A DNA stretch of 24,410 bases from JBIOUF01 sp044866695 (GCA_044866695.1 JBIOUF010000243.1:1-24410); one strand, 5' to 3'; shown: positions 6,985 through 15,318, numbered from the stretch's first letter. Numbers and translations are program-made. Notes: generated by a model from the letters alone, not told the origin.

Positions 6985-7045
6985 GCGAGCCGACCGTGCC
7001 GACGACCGGGCCGACCACCCTGCGCAGGCCACCACGGACACCGAG

Positions 7046-7876
7046 GTGAGCAGGCGCGTCCGGTTCGTCAAGGGGCACGGCACCGAGAACGACTTCGTGC
7101 TGCTGCCGGACCCCACCGGCGAGCTGGGCCTCGACGCGGCGCTGGCCCGCGCGCTGTGCGACCGGCGGGCCGGGATCGGCGCGGACGGGGTGATCCGGGT
7201 GGTGCGGACCGCGGCGTACGACGACCCGGCAGCGGTGGCCACCCGCGACCGGGCCGAGTGGTTCATGGACTACCGCAACGCCGACGGCTCGCTGAGCGAG
7301 ATGTGCGGCAACGGGGTGCGCGTCCTGGCCCGCTACCTGCTCGACCACGAGGGCGCGACGGCGCCGCTGGCGATCGGCACGCGCGCCGGGCTGCGCCGCC
7401 TCGAGGTCGAGGACGGCCTGCTCACCGTCGACATGGGGGCTCCGGTCCTGCTCGGCGGCACCGAGGTGAGCGCGCACGGACACAGGTGGCCGGCGACCCG
7501 GGTCAGCATGGGCAACCCCCATGCCGTCGCGTTCGTGGACGACCTCGCCGACCCGGGCCCGCTCCTCGAGCCGCCCGGTCACGACGCCAGCACCTACCCC
7601 GACGGCGTGAACGTCGAGTTCGTGGTCCGCCGTGGCGAGCGCCACGTCGCCATGCGGGTGCACGAGCGCGGGTCGGGGGAGACCCGGTCCTGCGGCACGG
7701 GGGCGTGCGCGGCGGCCGTGGCGACCTCGGTCGCCGACGGAGCCACCCCCGGCTCGTCGTACCGGGTCGACGTGCCCGGCGGCTCGGTGCGGGTGACCTG
7801 GACCCGGGAGGGGACCGTCCTGCTCACCGGTCCGGCCGTGCTCGTGGCGGAAGGTTATTGGCTCGCGCCGCGTTGA
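7046..7876 (+). CDS. dapF: diaminopimelate epimerase
   Basis: 276 aa, the typical length. It interconverts LL- and meso-diaminopimelate for peptidoglycan and lysine synthesis in the cytoplasm. The two catalytic cysteines are visible in their family motifs: Cys87 in NADGSLSEMCGNGVR and Cys216 in ERGSGETRSCGTGACA. The start region KGHGTENDFVLL and the ADG motif (IGADGVIRV) are standard. A GTG start at 7046 is used because it directly precedes the first conserved strand; the ribosome site is poor. hflX follows after 24 bases, so the two are probably one transcript, as in other actinobacteria. Confidence 0.96.
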   Translation: MSRRVRFVKGHGTENDFVLLPDPTGELGLDAALARALCDRRAGIGADGVIRVVRTAAYDDPAAVATRDRAEWFMDYRNADGSLSEMCGNGVRVLARYLLDHEGATAPLAIGTRAGLRRLEVEDGLLTVDMGAPVLLGGTEVSAHGHRWPATRVSMGNPHAVAFVDDLADPGPLLEPPGHDASTYPDGVNVEFVVRRGERHVAMRVHERGSGETRSCGTGACAAAVATSVADGATPGSSYRVDVPGGSVRVTWTREGTVLLTGPAVLVAEGYWLAPR

Positions 7877-7900
7877 TCCGCGTGGGACTCTGGAAAGGAC

Positions 7901-9580
7901 ATGAGCATTCCGAACACCGCACCATCCACCTACGTCCCCGACGACCCGCCCACCGCCGACGCACCTCTCGACGCCGACGACGGGTGGACGTCGGGGTACG
8001 CCGACGGTGCCGACGACCGTACGGATGACTGGGCCGACGACCCTGCGGACGACCGGGCCGACGACCGGGCCGACGACCGGGCCGACGACCGGGCCGACAA
8101 CCCTGCCGACGACCGGGCCGACGACCGGGCCGACGACCGGGCCGACGACCGGGCCGACAACTGGGCCGACAACTGGGCCGCCACCGACCCCGAGGCCACC
8201 GGCGGCGACCTGGACCTGGAGGAGCGCTACGCGCTGCGCCGGGTCGCCGGCCTGTCCACCGAGCTCGAGGACGTCACCGAGGTCGAGTACCGCCGGCTCC
8301 GCCTCGAGCGGGTCGTCCTGGTCGGCGTCTGGACCGAGGGGTCCGTCGCCGACGCCGAGAACTCGCTCGCCGAGCTGGCCGCGCTCGCCGAGACCGCGGG
8401 GTCGCAGGTCCTCCAAGCCGTGTTCCAGCGCCGCCAGCGCCCGGACGCCGCGACCTTCATCGGCCGGGGCAAGGTCGACGCGCTGCGCGCCATCGTCGAC
8501 GAGACCGGGGCGGACACCGTCGTCTGCGACGGCGAGCTGGCCCCGTCGCAGCTGAGGAACCTCGAGGACCGCCTCGAGGTCAAGGTGGTCGACCGCACCG
8601 CGCTGATCCTGGACATCTTCGCCCAGCACGCGAAGTCCAAGGAGGGCCAGGCGCAGGTCGAGCTGGCCCAGCTCAGCTACGGCAAGCAGCGGCTGCGCGG
8701 CTGGGGCGGCAGCCTGTCCCGGCAGGCCGGCGGCCGGGTCGGCGCCCAGGGCGGCGGGATCGGCGGCCGCGGCCCCGGCGAGACCAAGATCGAGACCGAC
8801 CGGCGCCGGATCAACACCCGCATCGCCCGGCTTCGCCGCGAGCTCGCGCACATGCGCACCACCCGTGACACCAAGCGCGCCGAGCGCCGCCGCAACGCCG
8901 TACCGGCCGTGGCGATCGCCGGCTACACCAACGCGGGCAAGTCCTCGCTGCTCAACCGGCTCACCGGTGCGGGCGTGCTGGTCGAGGACGCGCTGTTCGC
9001 CACCCTCGACCCGACCACGAGGCGCGCCACGACGGCGGACGGACGGGTCTACACCCTCTCCGACACGGTCGGGTTCGTGCGGCACCTGCCGCACCAGCTG
9101 GTGGAGGCGTTCCGGTCCACCCTGGAGGAGGTCGCCGAGGCCGACCTGGTGGTCCACGTCGTCGACGGGTCCCACGCCGACCCGGAAGGCCAGATCGCCG
9201 CGGTCCGTGAGGTGCTGCGCGAGATCGGCGCAGGCAGGGTGCCGGAGCTGGTCGTGGTGAACAAGACCGACGCCGCCGACCCCCTCGTGGTGGGCCGGCT
9301 GCTGGCCCGCGAGCCGCACTCGGTCGCGGTCTCGGCGCGCACGGGTGAGGGCGTCGCGGCGCTGCGGACCGCGGTCGAGGCGGAGCTGCCCCGCCCGGCG
9401 GTCACCGTCGAGGCGCTGCTGCCGTACGAGCGCGGCGACCTGCTCAACCGGATCCACACCTCCGGTGAGGTGTCCGAGCTCGAGCACACCGGCGAAGGCA
9501 CCACGGTCCGCGGCCGGGTCCACCCCGACCTCGCCGCCGAGCTCCGGCCGTACCTGGTCGGCGAGGCTGCCCGCGGCTGA
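7901..9580 (+). CDS. hflX: ribosome-associated GTPase HflX with acidic repeat N-terminus
   Basis: 559 aa, longer than most HflX proteins because of an extended N-terminus. HflX binds the large ribosomal subunit and splits stalled or hibernating ribosomes. The nucleotide-binding N-domain (about 135-265) contains FIGRGKVDALRA. A glycine-rich linker with GGRGPGETKIETDRRRI (about 288-304) follows. Then comes the G domain: G1 GYTNAGKSS at 341-349, G3 DTVGF at 388-392, G4 NKTD at 454-457. Residues 38-93 are 14 tandem tetrapeptides, mostly DDRA, with no counterpart in the family core. The best ATG (7901) has AAAGGA ending only one base before it, an unusual spacing, but no better in-frame start exists. 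A hairpin follows the stop. Confidence 0.95.
   Translation: MSIPNTAPSTYVPDDPPTADAPLDADDGWTSGYADGADDRTDDWADDPADDRADDRADDRADDRADNPADDRADDRADDRADDRADNWADNWAATDPEATGGDLDLEERYALRRVAGLSTELEDVTEVEYRRLRLERVVLVGVWTEGSVADAENSLAELAALAETAGSQVLQAVFQRRQRPDAATFIGRGKVDALRAIVDETGADTVVCDGELAPSQLRNLEDRLEVKVVDRTALILDIFAQHAKSKEGQAQVELAQLSYGKQRLRGWGGSLSRQAGGRVGAQGGGIGGRGPGETKIETDRRRINTRIARLRRELAHMRTTRDTKRAERRRNAVPAVAIAGYTNAGKSSLLNRLTGAGVLVEDALFATLDPTTRRATTADGRVYTLSDTVGFVRHLPHQLVEAFRSTLEEVAEADLVVHVVDGSHADPEGQIAAVREVLREIGAGRVPELVVVNKTDAADPLVVGRLLAREPHSVAVSARTGEGVAALRTAVEAELPRPAVTVEALLPYERGDLLNRIHTSGEVSELEHTGEGTTVRGRVHPDLAAELRPYLVGEAARG
8012..8179 (+). repeat. 14 x 12-bp tandem repeat within hflX
   Basis: Fourteen in-frame 12-bp units, most reading GACGACCGGGCC (DDRA). 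Variants are DDRT, DDWA, DDPA, DNPA and DNWA. Bases 8036-8095 and 8096-8155 are two near-identical 60-bp blocks: only two substitutions separate them, and each holds one DDPA/DNPA unit plus four identical DDRA units. That points to a recent 60-bp duplication on top of older 12-bp expansion. Because 12 and 60 are multiples of three, length change keeps the frame. Confidence 0.95.
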
Positions 9581-9588
9581 CCCCGCGG

Positions 9589-9603
9589 GGGTGGCCGCCA
9601 CCC
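9589..9603 (+). terminator. candidate hflX terminator hairpin
   Basis: GGGTGG (9589-9594) and CCACCC (9598-9603) form a perfect 6-bp stem around CCG, eight bases after the hflX stop codon. No T-tract follows. The rest of the 241-base gap to the helicase holds the second repeat cluster and the helicase promoter. Confidence 0.4.
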
Positions 9604-9698
9604 GTGCTCCCCTGGGAGGCTCCTCACGGGGCCAGTGGAGAACCCGTGGCCGGCACCCAGCCCGAGGGAGAGCGGCTGCGGCGTCCACAGGCGGGCTC

Positions 9699-9764
9699 GA
9701 CCCACCAAGATTGACGGGTCGACCCACCAAGACTGACGGCTCGGCCCACCAAGACTGACGGGTC
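9699..9764 (-). repeat. three 22-bp intergenic direct repeats (cluster 2)
   Basis: Three adjoining 22-bp units (9699-9720, 9721-9742, 9743-9764) are the reverse complement of the family in cluster 1 near position 700. The middle unit matches unit 674-695 of cluster 1 over all 22 bases. The plus-strand reading begins GACCCACCAAGA. The cluster lies upstream of the helicase gene, so both clusters in this window sit in upstream regions, and in both the unit runs antiparallel to the gene it precedes. Confidence 0.88.
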
Positions 9765-9809
9765 GACGCTTCGAGGCATGGGCCTCCGGTTCTGGTCGGG
9801 TCGGCTCGG

Positions 9810-9822
9810 TAGGGTGCCCGCG
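9810..9822 (+). promoter_or_regulatory. probable -10 element for a leaderless helicase mRNA
   Basis: TAGGGT at 9810-9815 fits the actinobacterial -10 pattern TANNNT. The GTG start codon at 9822 is seven bases after its last T, the usual distance to a transcription start. No Shine-Dalgarno sequence precedes the GTG. Transcription starting on the start codon (leaderless mRNA, common in Actinobacteria) would explain both facts. Confidence 0.45.
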
Positions 9823-11855
9823 TGCCCGGTCCCGCCGACGCCGACGCCGCAGAGCCCACCCGTCCAGCGACCCCCTCGGTCGCGGAGGTGCTGGGCGCGG
9901 CGGTGGACGCCCTGGGTGGCCAGCGCCGGCCCGGCCAGGTCGCGATGGCCGAGGCGGTCGCCGAGGCGTTCGGCACCGGACAGCACCTGCTGGTCCAGGC
10001 CGGCACCGGCACCGGCAAGTCGCTCGGCTACCTGGTCCCGGCGCTGCTGCACGAGCGGCGGGTGGTGGTGGCCACCGCCACGCTGGCGCTGCAGCACCAG
10101 CTGGTCGAGCGCGACATCCCGGCCCTGGTGGACGCCGCGCGGCACCTGCTCGGCGAGGCGCCGCGGTTCGCCGTCCTCAAGGGCCGCTCCAACTACGCCT
10201 GCCTGCACCGGGTGCGGGCCGGCGTGCCCGACGACCAGGGCGGCCTGGTCGACGTCCCGGCGGGGTCGCTCGGCGCGGAGGTGGTCGGGCTGCGGGCCTG
10301 GGCCGAGGAGCAGGCGAAGGCGGGCGGCACGGGAGACAAGGACACCGCCCCCCGGCACACCGACCGGGTCTGGCGGCAGGTCTCGGTCGGCCACCGGGAA
10401 TGCCTGGGCGCCGCGCGGTGCGAGTTCGGGCTGGAGTGCTTCGCGGAGCGGGCTCGAGAGCGGGCGGCGCGGGCCCAGCTCGTGGTCACCAACCACTCCC
10501 TGCTGGCGATCGACGCCGTCGAGGGGGTGCCGATGATCCCCGAGTACGCCGCCGTCGTCGTCGACGAGGCCCACGAGCTGGTCGCCCGGGTCACCCAGGC
10601 GGCCACCGACGAGCTCTCGGTGCCCGACGTCGAGCGGGCCGGCCGACGGGCCGCGCGGCACGTCGACGGCGCCGAGGCAGACCACCTGGGCGACGCCGCG
10701 GACGCGCTGCGCGAGGCTCTGGACCAGACCCCGCCGGGCCGGGTGGACGCTGCGCCGGCGGCGCTGGCCGACGCGCTGGTGCTGGTGCGCGACGCCGCCC
10801 GCGCCGTGGTCGGCGCGCTGCCCAAGGACGTCTCCTCCGAGCCCGACCCGACCCTGGTGCAGGCCCGCGGCATGGCTCAGGAGGTGTTCGCCACCGCGGA
10901 GCGGATGGCGGCCGGGTCCGACGCCGACGTGGTGTGGGTCGCCGAGCGCGACCCGGCCCGGGGGGGCAGCCGGCTCTGCGTCGCGCCGCTGCAGGTGCAC
11001 GGGCCGTTGCGCCACGGGCTCTTCGCCGAGAAGACCGTCGTGCTGACCAGTGCGACGCTGCGGCTCGGTGGGGACTTCGGTCCGGTGGCGGCCTCCCTCG
11101 GCCTGCGCCCGGAGGAGCGGGACCTGCCGCGTTCGGAGGAGACCCTGGGCTGGACCGGCCTGGACGTCGGGTCGCCGTTCGACTACCCGCGGCAGGGCAT
11201 CCTCTACGTCGCGCGGCACCTGCCCCGCCCCGGCCGCGACGGTCTGGGCGCCGCCCAGGTCGAGGAGATCGTGGAGCTGGTCGACGCCGCCGGGGGCCGC
11301 ACCCTCGGGCTGTTCTCCAGCCGCCGGGCCGCCGAGGCCGCGGCCGAGGCGGCCCGGGAGCGGCTGCCGCACCTGACCGTCCTGGCCCAGGGGGAGGCGC
11401 AGCTGCCCGAGCTGCGTCGACTGTTCGTCGAGGACCCGCACACCTGCCTGTTCGGCACCCTGACCCTCTGGCAGGGGCTGGACGTGCCCGGGGACACCTG
11501 CCAGCTGGTGCTGATCGACCGGATCCCGTTCCCGCGACCCGACGACCCGCTGATGTCCGCGCGCCAGCGGGCCGCCGACGAGGCCGGCCGCAACGGCTTC
11601 ATGACGGTCGCCGCCGCCCACGCGGCGCTGCTGCTGGCCCAGGGAGCCGGCCGGCTGATCCGCACCGGCGCCGACCGGGGCGTCGTGGCGGTGCTCGACC
11701 CGAGGCTGGTCCAGGCCGGGTACGCAGGCTTCCTGCTGGCCTCCCTGCCACCGCTGTGGCGCACCACCGACCGCGCGGTGGTGCTGGCCGCGCTGCGTCG
11801 CCTGGCGGCCGCCACCGGCTCGGCGCCGGTCCCGGTCCCTGGCACGATGGGGTGA
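9822..11855 (+). CDS. ATP-dependent DNA helicase, DinG/XPD family
   Basis: 677 aa superfamily 2 helicase with an iron-sulfur domain, predicted to unwind DNA 5' to 3' in repair or replication-conflict removal. Walker A is QAGTGTGKS (Lys66), and the Walker B/DEAH box is VVVDEAHEL (248-251). Four cysteines (127, 194, 200, 206) sit between these motifs, where DinG/XPD ligates its [4Fe-4S] cluster. Later motifs are VVLTSATL, LTLWQGLDVPGDTCQLVLID and QGAGRLIRTGADRGVVAVLD (QxxGRxIR-type). All key residues are present. The start is GTG at 9822, with no ribosome site. Its stop overlaps the first base of the phosphoesterase start, so translation is likely coupled. No SOS box was found upstream. Confidence 0.93.
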   Translation: MPGPADADAAEPTRPATPSVAEVLGAAVDALGGQRRPGQVAMAEAVAEAFGTGQHLLVQAGTGTGKSLGYLVPALLHERRVVVATATLALQHQLVERDIPALVDAARHLLGEAPRFAVLKGRSNYACLHRVRAGVPDDQGGLVDVPAGSLGAEVVGLRAWAEEQAKAGGTGDKDTAPRHTDRVWRQVSVGHRECLGAARCEFGLECFAERARERAARAQLVVTNHSLLAIDAVEGVPMIPEYAAVVVDEAHELVARVTQAATDELSVPDVERAGRRAARHVDGAEADHLGDAADALREALDQTPPGRVDAAPAALADALVLVRDAARAVVGALPKDVSSEPDPTLVQARGMAQEVFATAERMAAGSDADVVWVAERDPARGGSRLCVAPLQVHGPLRHGLFAEKTVVLTSATLRLGGDFGPVAASLGLRPEERDLPRSEETLGWTGLDVGSPFDYPRQGILYVARHLPRPGRDGLGAAQVEEIVELVDAAGGRTLGLFSSRRAAEAAAEAARERLPHLTVLAQGEAQLPELRRLFVEDPHTCLFGTLTLWQGLDVPGDTCQLVLIDRIPFPRPDDPLMSARQRAADEAGRNGFMTVAAAHAALLLAQGAGRLIRTGADRGVVAVLDPRLVQAGYAGFLLASLPPLWRTTDRAVVLAALRRLAAATGSAPVPVPGTMG

Positions 11856-12601
11856 TGACCTCGACGTACGTGGTCAGCGACGTGCACGGCCACCTCGCGG
11901 ACCTCCGTCTGGGTCTGGCCCGGGCCGGTCTGGTCGACCTGGACGGCGACTGGCTGGACGACGACGCGGACCTGTGGGTCCTCGGCGACCTGATGGACCG
12001 AGGTCCCGACGGCGCCGGGGTGGTGCACTACCTCCGCGCGCTCACCGCGGCCCGGCCGGACCGGGTCCGCGTGCTGCTCGGCAACCACGAGGCGCTGGCG
12101 CTCGGTGCCAAGCTCTTCGACGACGCCCGGTTCACCGCCATGTGGCAGATGAACGGCGGGCGCGCCGCCGACCAGGACGCGCTGGACGACGACGACGTGG
12201 AGTGGCTGCGCGGCCTGCCCGCGGTCGCCGTCCACGCCGGCCACCTGCTCATGCACTCCGACTCCACCGAGTACCTCGGGTTCGGCAGGTCCGTCGAGGA
12301 GGTCAACGACACGGTGCGCACCCGGCTGTCCAGCCCCGACCTGGGGTCGTACTGGGACATGTGGGCCCGGCTCACCGACCGGTTCGGGTTCGCGGGGCCG
12401 GACGGGGAGCGGGTGGCCGAGTCCATGCTCGAGACCTACGGCGGCGGCCGGGTCGTGCACGGGCACAGCATCATCGCGATGCTGCTCGGCCGGTCCCCGT
12501 CGAAGGTCACCGCGCCGCTGCTGTATGCCGGAGGCCGGGCCGTCGCCATCGACGGCGGCCGCTACGCGGGCGGCCCGCTCCTGCTGGTGCGGCTGGCCTG
12601 A
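11855..12601 (+). CDS. calcineurin-like metallophosphoesterase
   Basis: 248 aa. The dimetal phosphoesterase motifs are complete: VVSDVHGHL (Asp9, His11), GDLMDRG (44-50), GNHEA (76-80), then MHSD and VVHGHSII for the remaining metal-binding histidines. The order D-x-H, GDxxDRG, GNHE matches the PPP/PrpE-like branch, so the substrate could be a phosphoprotein or a nucleotide such as Ap4A; sequence alone does not decide. The ATG at 11855 shares its A with the TGA of the helicase gene, indicating an operon and coupled translation. No signal peptide, so cytoplasmic. Confidence 0.88.
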   Translation: MTSTYVVSDVHGHLADLRLGLARAGLVDLDGDWLDDDADLWVLGDLMDRGPDGAGVVHYLRALTAARPDRVRVLLGNHEALALGAKLFDDARFTAMWQMNGGRAADQDALDDDDVEWLRGLPAVAVHAGHLLMHSDSTEYLGFGRSVEEVNDTVRTRLSSPDLGSYWDMWARLTDRFGFAGPDGERVAESMLETYGGGRVVHGHSIIAMLLGRSPSKVTAPLLYAGGRAVAIDGGRYAGGPLLLVRLA

Positions 12602-12602
12602 C

Positions 12603-12622
12603 GCACCAGCCGCGGCCGGTGC
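12603..12622. terminator. candidate bidirectional terminator
   Basis: GCACCAGCC (12603-12611) and GGCCGGTGC (12614-12622) pair with one mismatch around a two-base loop. The hairpin starts one base after the phosphoesterase stop and lies before the convergent metalloprotease stop at 12636. Confidence 0.45.
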
Positions 12623-12635
12623 GGTCAGGGGCCGG

Positions 12636-14240
12636 CTACGTGACCGCCTTGAACCAGGCCCGGGTGGTCCGGCTGTCGTCCTTCGGTGCGCCCTGGCAGG
12701 CGTACACCGAGCCCTGCCAGCAGGTGTACCGGGTGCTGGCGTTGACCAGGGTCACCTCGACGAACCGGATCCGAAGGCTGTTGAACCCGACGTACGCGGT
12801 GCGCTTGCCCGCCGCGCTCACCGGCAGGTAGGTCACGTTCTTCCCGCCCGCCTTGGGGTAGACCGCGACCGCGGCCCGGTAGCCGTAGGCCCGTGGCGGC
12901 AGGTCGACCCGGACCCGCAGCCGCCAGCCCTTCTTCAGGTTCGAGCCGGGCGTCACCCGCACCGTGTCGTTGGTCAGGTGCCACTGCATCCCGGCCACCG
13001 AGCGCTCGGTGCGGTTGGTGAGCCGGTACCGCACCGCCAGTGGCGCGGGGTGGTAGGCGCGGCCCTCCTCGTAGAACCGCGCCGGCGTCCGGTTCACGAC
13101 GGCGAACTGCGAGTACGCCTTGGGCACCGAGCTGCCGCGCGCGGCCAGCGCACCGGCCATCGCCTGGGTGGAGTAGGCACCCGGGCTGGTCGGCGAGCTG
13201 CCGCTCATCCGGGTGAGCACGTCGCGCAGGACCACGGGCAGGCCGGTGCCCGACTCGCCCGGGTAGCGCTCGCCGAGGAACCGCCACCAGATCCAGTTGC
13301 CGTACTGCCGGCCGTCCCCGTAGGTGTCCAGGGGGATGTACGGCTCGCTGAGCGGGCTCGCCGACAGGTACTGGCGGTTGTCGTTGACCGCGTCGTAGAT
13401 CTCGTCCTCGACCCAGGCCGCGGTGCCTTCCAGCAGCCAGCCGTCCTCCGACCAGTCGTAGGCGTACTGGACGGCGTGGAAGAACTCGTGCGCCACGGTG
13501 ACCTGGAGGTTCTCCAGCGGGGTGTTCACCGGGAACCCGGCGTAGTCGTTGTCCACCACGCAAAAGGCCGACACGCGGTAGCTGGTGGTGCTGGGGTCGT
13601 CGCTCGTGCAGTACCCGTACAGCCCGCTGGGCAGCGCCGAGATGTAGACGTCGAGCTTGCCGTCGGGCCCGTGCGACGGCGAGGTGCCGTCGGCGAGGGG
13701 GGCCCGGTAGCCGCCCTGGGTGACGACCCGGTTCCACACGTTGGTGGTCGTGTTGACGGTCTTGGTCACCCAGGTGGGATCGCTCGGCGCGTGACTTCCC
13801 GCGGTCGCGTAGTGCACGCAGAAGCTCTGCCCCGAGGGGCACACGAAGGTCGGGTTGGACCCGCTGGGGTACGGCGAGCCGATGGGCACGCTGCCGTCCG
13901 TGGGCCGGGCCAGGACGCGCTCTGCGGTCTTCCGGTCCGCGGCCGACAGGTCGTCGAGCCCGAGCCGCAGATCGCGCATCATCAGGGTCATGTCCCGGCC
14001 GGCGGCGAGCCGCTGGGCTCGCGCGGTCTGGCCGTCGCCGGCGAAGACCGCGAGGACGGCCTCGAGGGTCTCCTCGGCGGACGGCGCCTCGGCGGCCGCG
14101 TCCGCGCCGGCGGTTCGGGAGCCGAGCCTCTCGGGCGGGGCCGGGTCGTCGGCGGCGTTCGCCGCGAGCGGGGCAGCGGTCAAGAGCAGGGCGGTCGCCG
14201 CGAAGGCAGCGGTCAGTGTGCCGGTCGAAGTGCGTCGCAC
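12636..14240 (-). CDS. secreted zinc metalloprotease-like protein (MXAN_6640-type HExxH)
   Basis: 534 aa from the preferred start. The N-terminus VRRTSTGTLTAAF continues into a hydrophobic run ending ANA-AD, a signal peptide with probable cleavage after ANA. The catalytic motif is VAHEFFHAVQYAYDW (HExxH at 251-255), followed by LLEGTAAWVEDEIYD. That supplies a glutamate about 20 residues on, as in gluzincin-type sites. This layout matches the MXAN_6640-family putative metalloproteases as I recall them. The C-terminal 130 residues look like a beta-rich domain with a Cys pair (YTCWQGSVYACQ). The GTG at 14238-14240 has GGGGGGA about eight bases upstream; an in-frame GTG at 14261 would add seven residues. 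It shows no operon partner. Confidence 0.82.
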   Translation of the reverse strand: MRRTSTGTLTAAFAATALLLTAAPLAANAADDPAPPERLGSRTAGADAAAEAPSAEETLEAVLAVFAGDGQTARAQRLAAGRDMTLMMRDLRLGLDDLSAADRKTAERVLARPTDGSVPIGSPYPSGSNPTFVCPSGQSFCVHYATAGSHAPSDPTWVTKTVNTTTNVWNRVVTQGGYRAPLADGTSPSHGPDGKLDVYISALPSGLYGYCTSDDPSTTSYRVSAFCVVDNDYAGFPVNTPLENLQVTVAHEFFHAVQYAYDWSEDGWLLEGTAAWVEDEIYDAVNDNRQYLSASPLSEPYIPLDTYGDGRQYGNWIWWRFLGERYPGESGTGLPVVLRDVLTRMSGSSPTSPGAYSTQAMAGALAARGSSVPKAYSQFAVVNRTPARFYEEGRAYHPAPLAVRYRLTNRTERSVAGMQWHLTNDTVRVTPGSNLKKGWRLRVRVDLPPRAYGYRAAVAVYPKAGGKNVTYLPVSAAGKRTAYVGFNSLRIRFVEVTLVNASTRYTCWQGSVYACQGAPKDDSRTTRAWFKAVT

Positions 14241-14334
14241 GAGATGGTCCCCCCAGGGCACGTGAGTGTGTTCGCGACACCCTAGGTCACGCGTGCCCGG
14301 TCAGACACCGCCCCTTCGGGCCATCCCCGTGGGG

Positions 14335-15195
14335 TCACACCCGGCGCAGCACCGCGGTCACCTTGCCGAGAACGGTCGCCTGCGAGCCGTCGATGGGCGA
14401 GTACGCGGGGTTGTGCGGCAGCAGCCAGACCTGTCCCCCCTTGCGCTGGAGGGTCTTGACCGTCGCCTCGCCGTCGATCATCGCGGCGACGATCTCGCCG
14501 TTCTCGGCGGTGGGCTGCTGGCGCACGACGACGTAGTCGCCGTCGCAGATCGCGGCGTCGACCATCGAGTCCCCGGCGACCCGGAGCAGGAACAGCGTGC
14601 CGTCCCCGACCAGGGACCGCGGCATCGGCAGGACCTCCTCCACGCGCTCCTCGGCCAGGATCGGCCCGCCGGCGGCGATCCGCCCGACCAGCGGGACGTA
14701 CGCCGGCTCGGGGCGCGCGTCGCCGGAGCCGGTCTCGTCGAGACCACCGAACGCGGCCGGGTCGCCCGGGTCGGCCATGCCGGCGGCGCCGGCGGTGCCT
14801 GCCAGGTCGCCCCGGTGCCGGTCGGCGACCCCGGGGGCGTAGACGGTCAGGGCGCGAGGCCGGTTGGGGTCCCGGCGCAGGAAGCCCTTCTCCTCCAGGG
14901 TGCGCAGCTGGTGGGCGACCGAGGAGGAGCTGGTCAGGCCGACCTGCTGGCCGATCTCGCGCATGCTGGGCGGGTATCCGCGCCGCTCGATCGACTCCCG
15001 GATGACGGTGAGCACCCGCTGCTGCCGGGGAGTCAGTCCCGAGCCGTCCGGTGGCCCGTCGGGCAGCTCCGCCACGCCGGCGGCCCCGGCCGCCGGATGG
15101 GCCCCCGAGCGGACCCGGCCCAGTGCGCCGGGCGTCGTCGGCGCCCCCGATGTCCCGGGTCGCCCCGGTCTGCCCCCCGGTCTGCCTGGTGTCAT
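14335..15195 (-). CDS. lexA: SOS transcriptional repressor LexA with long N-terminal extension
   Basis: 286 aa, longer than the roughly 200-240 aa usual for LexA. The winged-helix DNA-binding domain begins LTPRQQRVLTVIRESIERRG (54-73) and continues PPSMREIGQQVGLTSSSSVA. The autocleavage site is Ala175-Gly176 in GRIAAGGP, and the serine-lysine dyad is Ser210 (GDSM) and Lys247 (VKTL). Residues 1-52 are Gly/Pro/Arg-rich and absent from the family core. They are probably translated, because GGGGAGAAGG lies just upstream of the ATG at 15193-15195, whereas no later start has such a site. A second low-complexity linker (about 121-163) separates the domains. Upstream it has its own SOS box, so it is autoregulated. 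Confidence 0.96.
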   Translation of the reverse strand: MTPGRPGGRPGRPGTSGAPTTPGALGRVRSGAHPAAGAAGVAELPDGPPDGSGLTPRQQRVLTVIRESIERRGYPPSMREIGQQVGLTSSSSVAHQLRTLEEKGFLRRDPNRPRALTVYAPGVADRHRGDLAGTAGAAGMADPGDPAAFGGLDETGSGDARPEPAYVPLVGRIAAGGPILAEERVEEVLPMPRSLVGDGTLFLLRVAGDSMVDAAICDGDYVVVRQQPTAENGEIVAAMIDGEATVKTLQRKGGQVWLLPHNPAYSPIDGSQATVLGKVTAVLRRV

Positions 15196-15276
15196 CGCGT
15201 GCCCTTCTCCCCTTCGCGGGTCATGCCGTCCAGCGGCTGTGTGGAGCGACTCGACCTGCCGGTCTCGTCACTGACG

Positions 15277-15318
15277 ACGGTAGACCCAGCAGGCGCCGCG
15301 GATCAAACATGTGTTCGA
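15277..15318 (-). promoter_or_regulatory. lexA promoter with SOS box
   Basis: On the minus strand the 16-mer TCGAACACATGTTTGA (15318-15303) differs by one base from the ideal actinobacterial SOS arms TCGAAC and GTTCGA. A minus-strand promoter fits with it: TTGATC (15306-15301) as -35, 18 bases, then TACCGT (15282-15277) as -10. The -35 overlaps the SOS box, so bound LexA would block RNA polymerase. Confidence 0.82.

Noticed and set aside
9581..9821. SOS box for the DinG-like helicase
   Set aside because: No TCGAAC/GTTCGA-like 16-mer is present; the only similar string, CTTCGAGG, is a half-site at best.
6842..10018. Open frame of over 1000 codons on the minus strand opposite dapF and hflX, with VVGP-type repeats
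   Set aside because: It is antisense to two clear housekeeping genes, and its repeats are the reverse reading of the hflX 12-bp array. High GC makes long shadow frames common.
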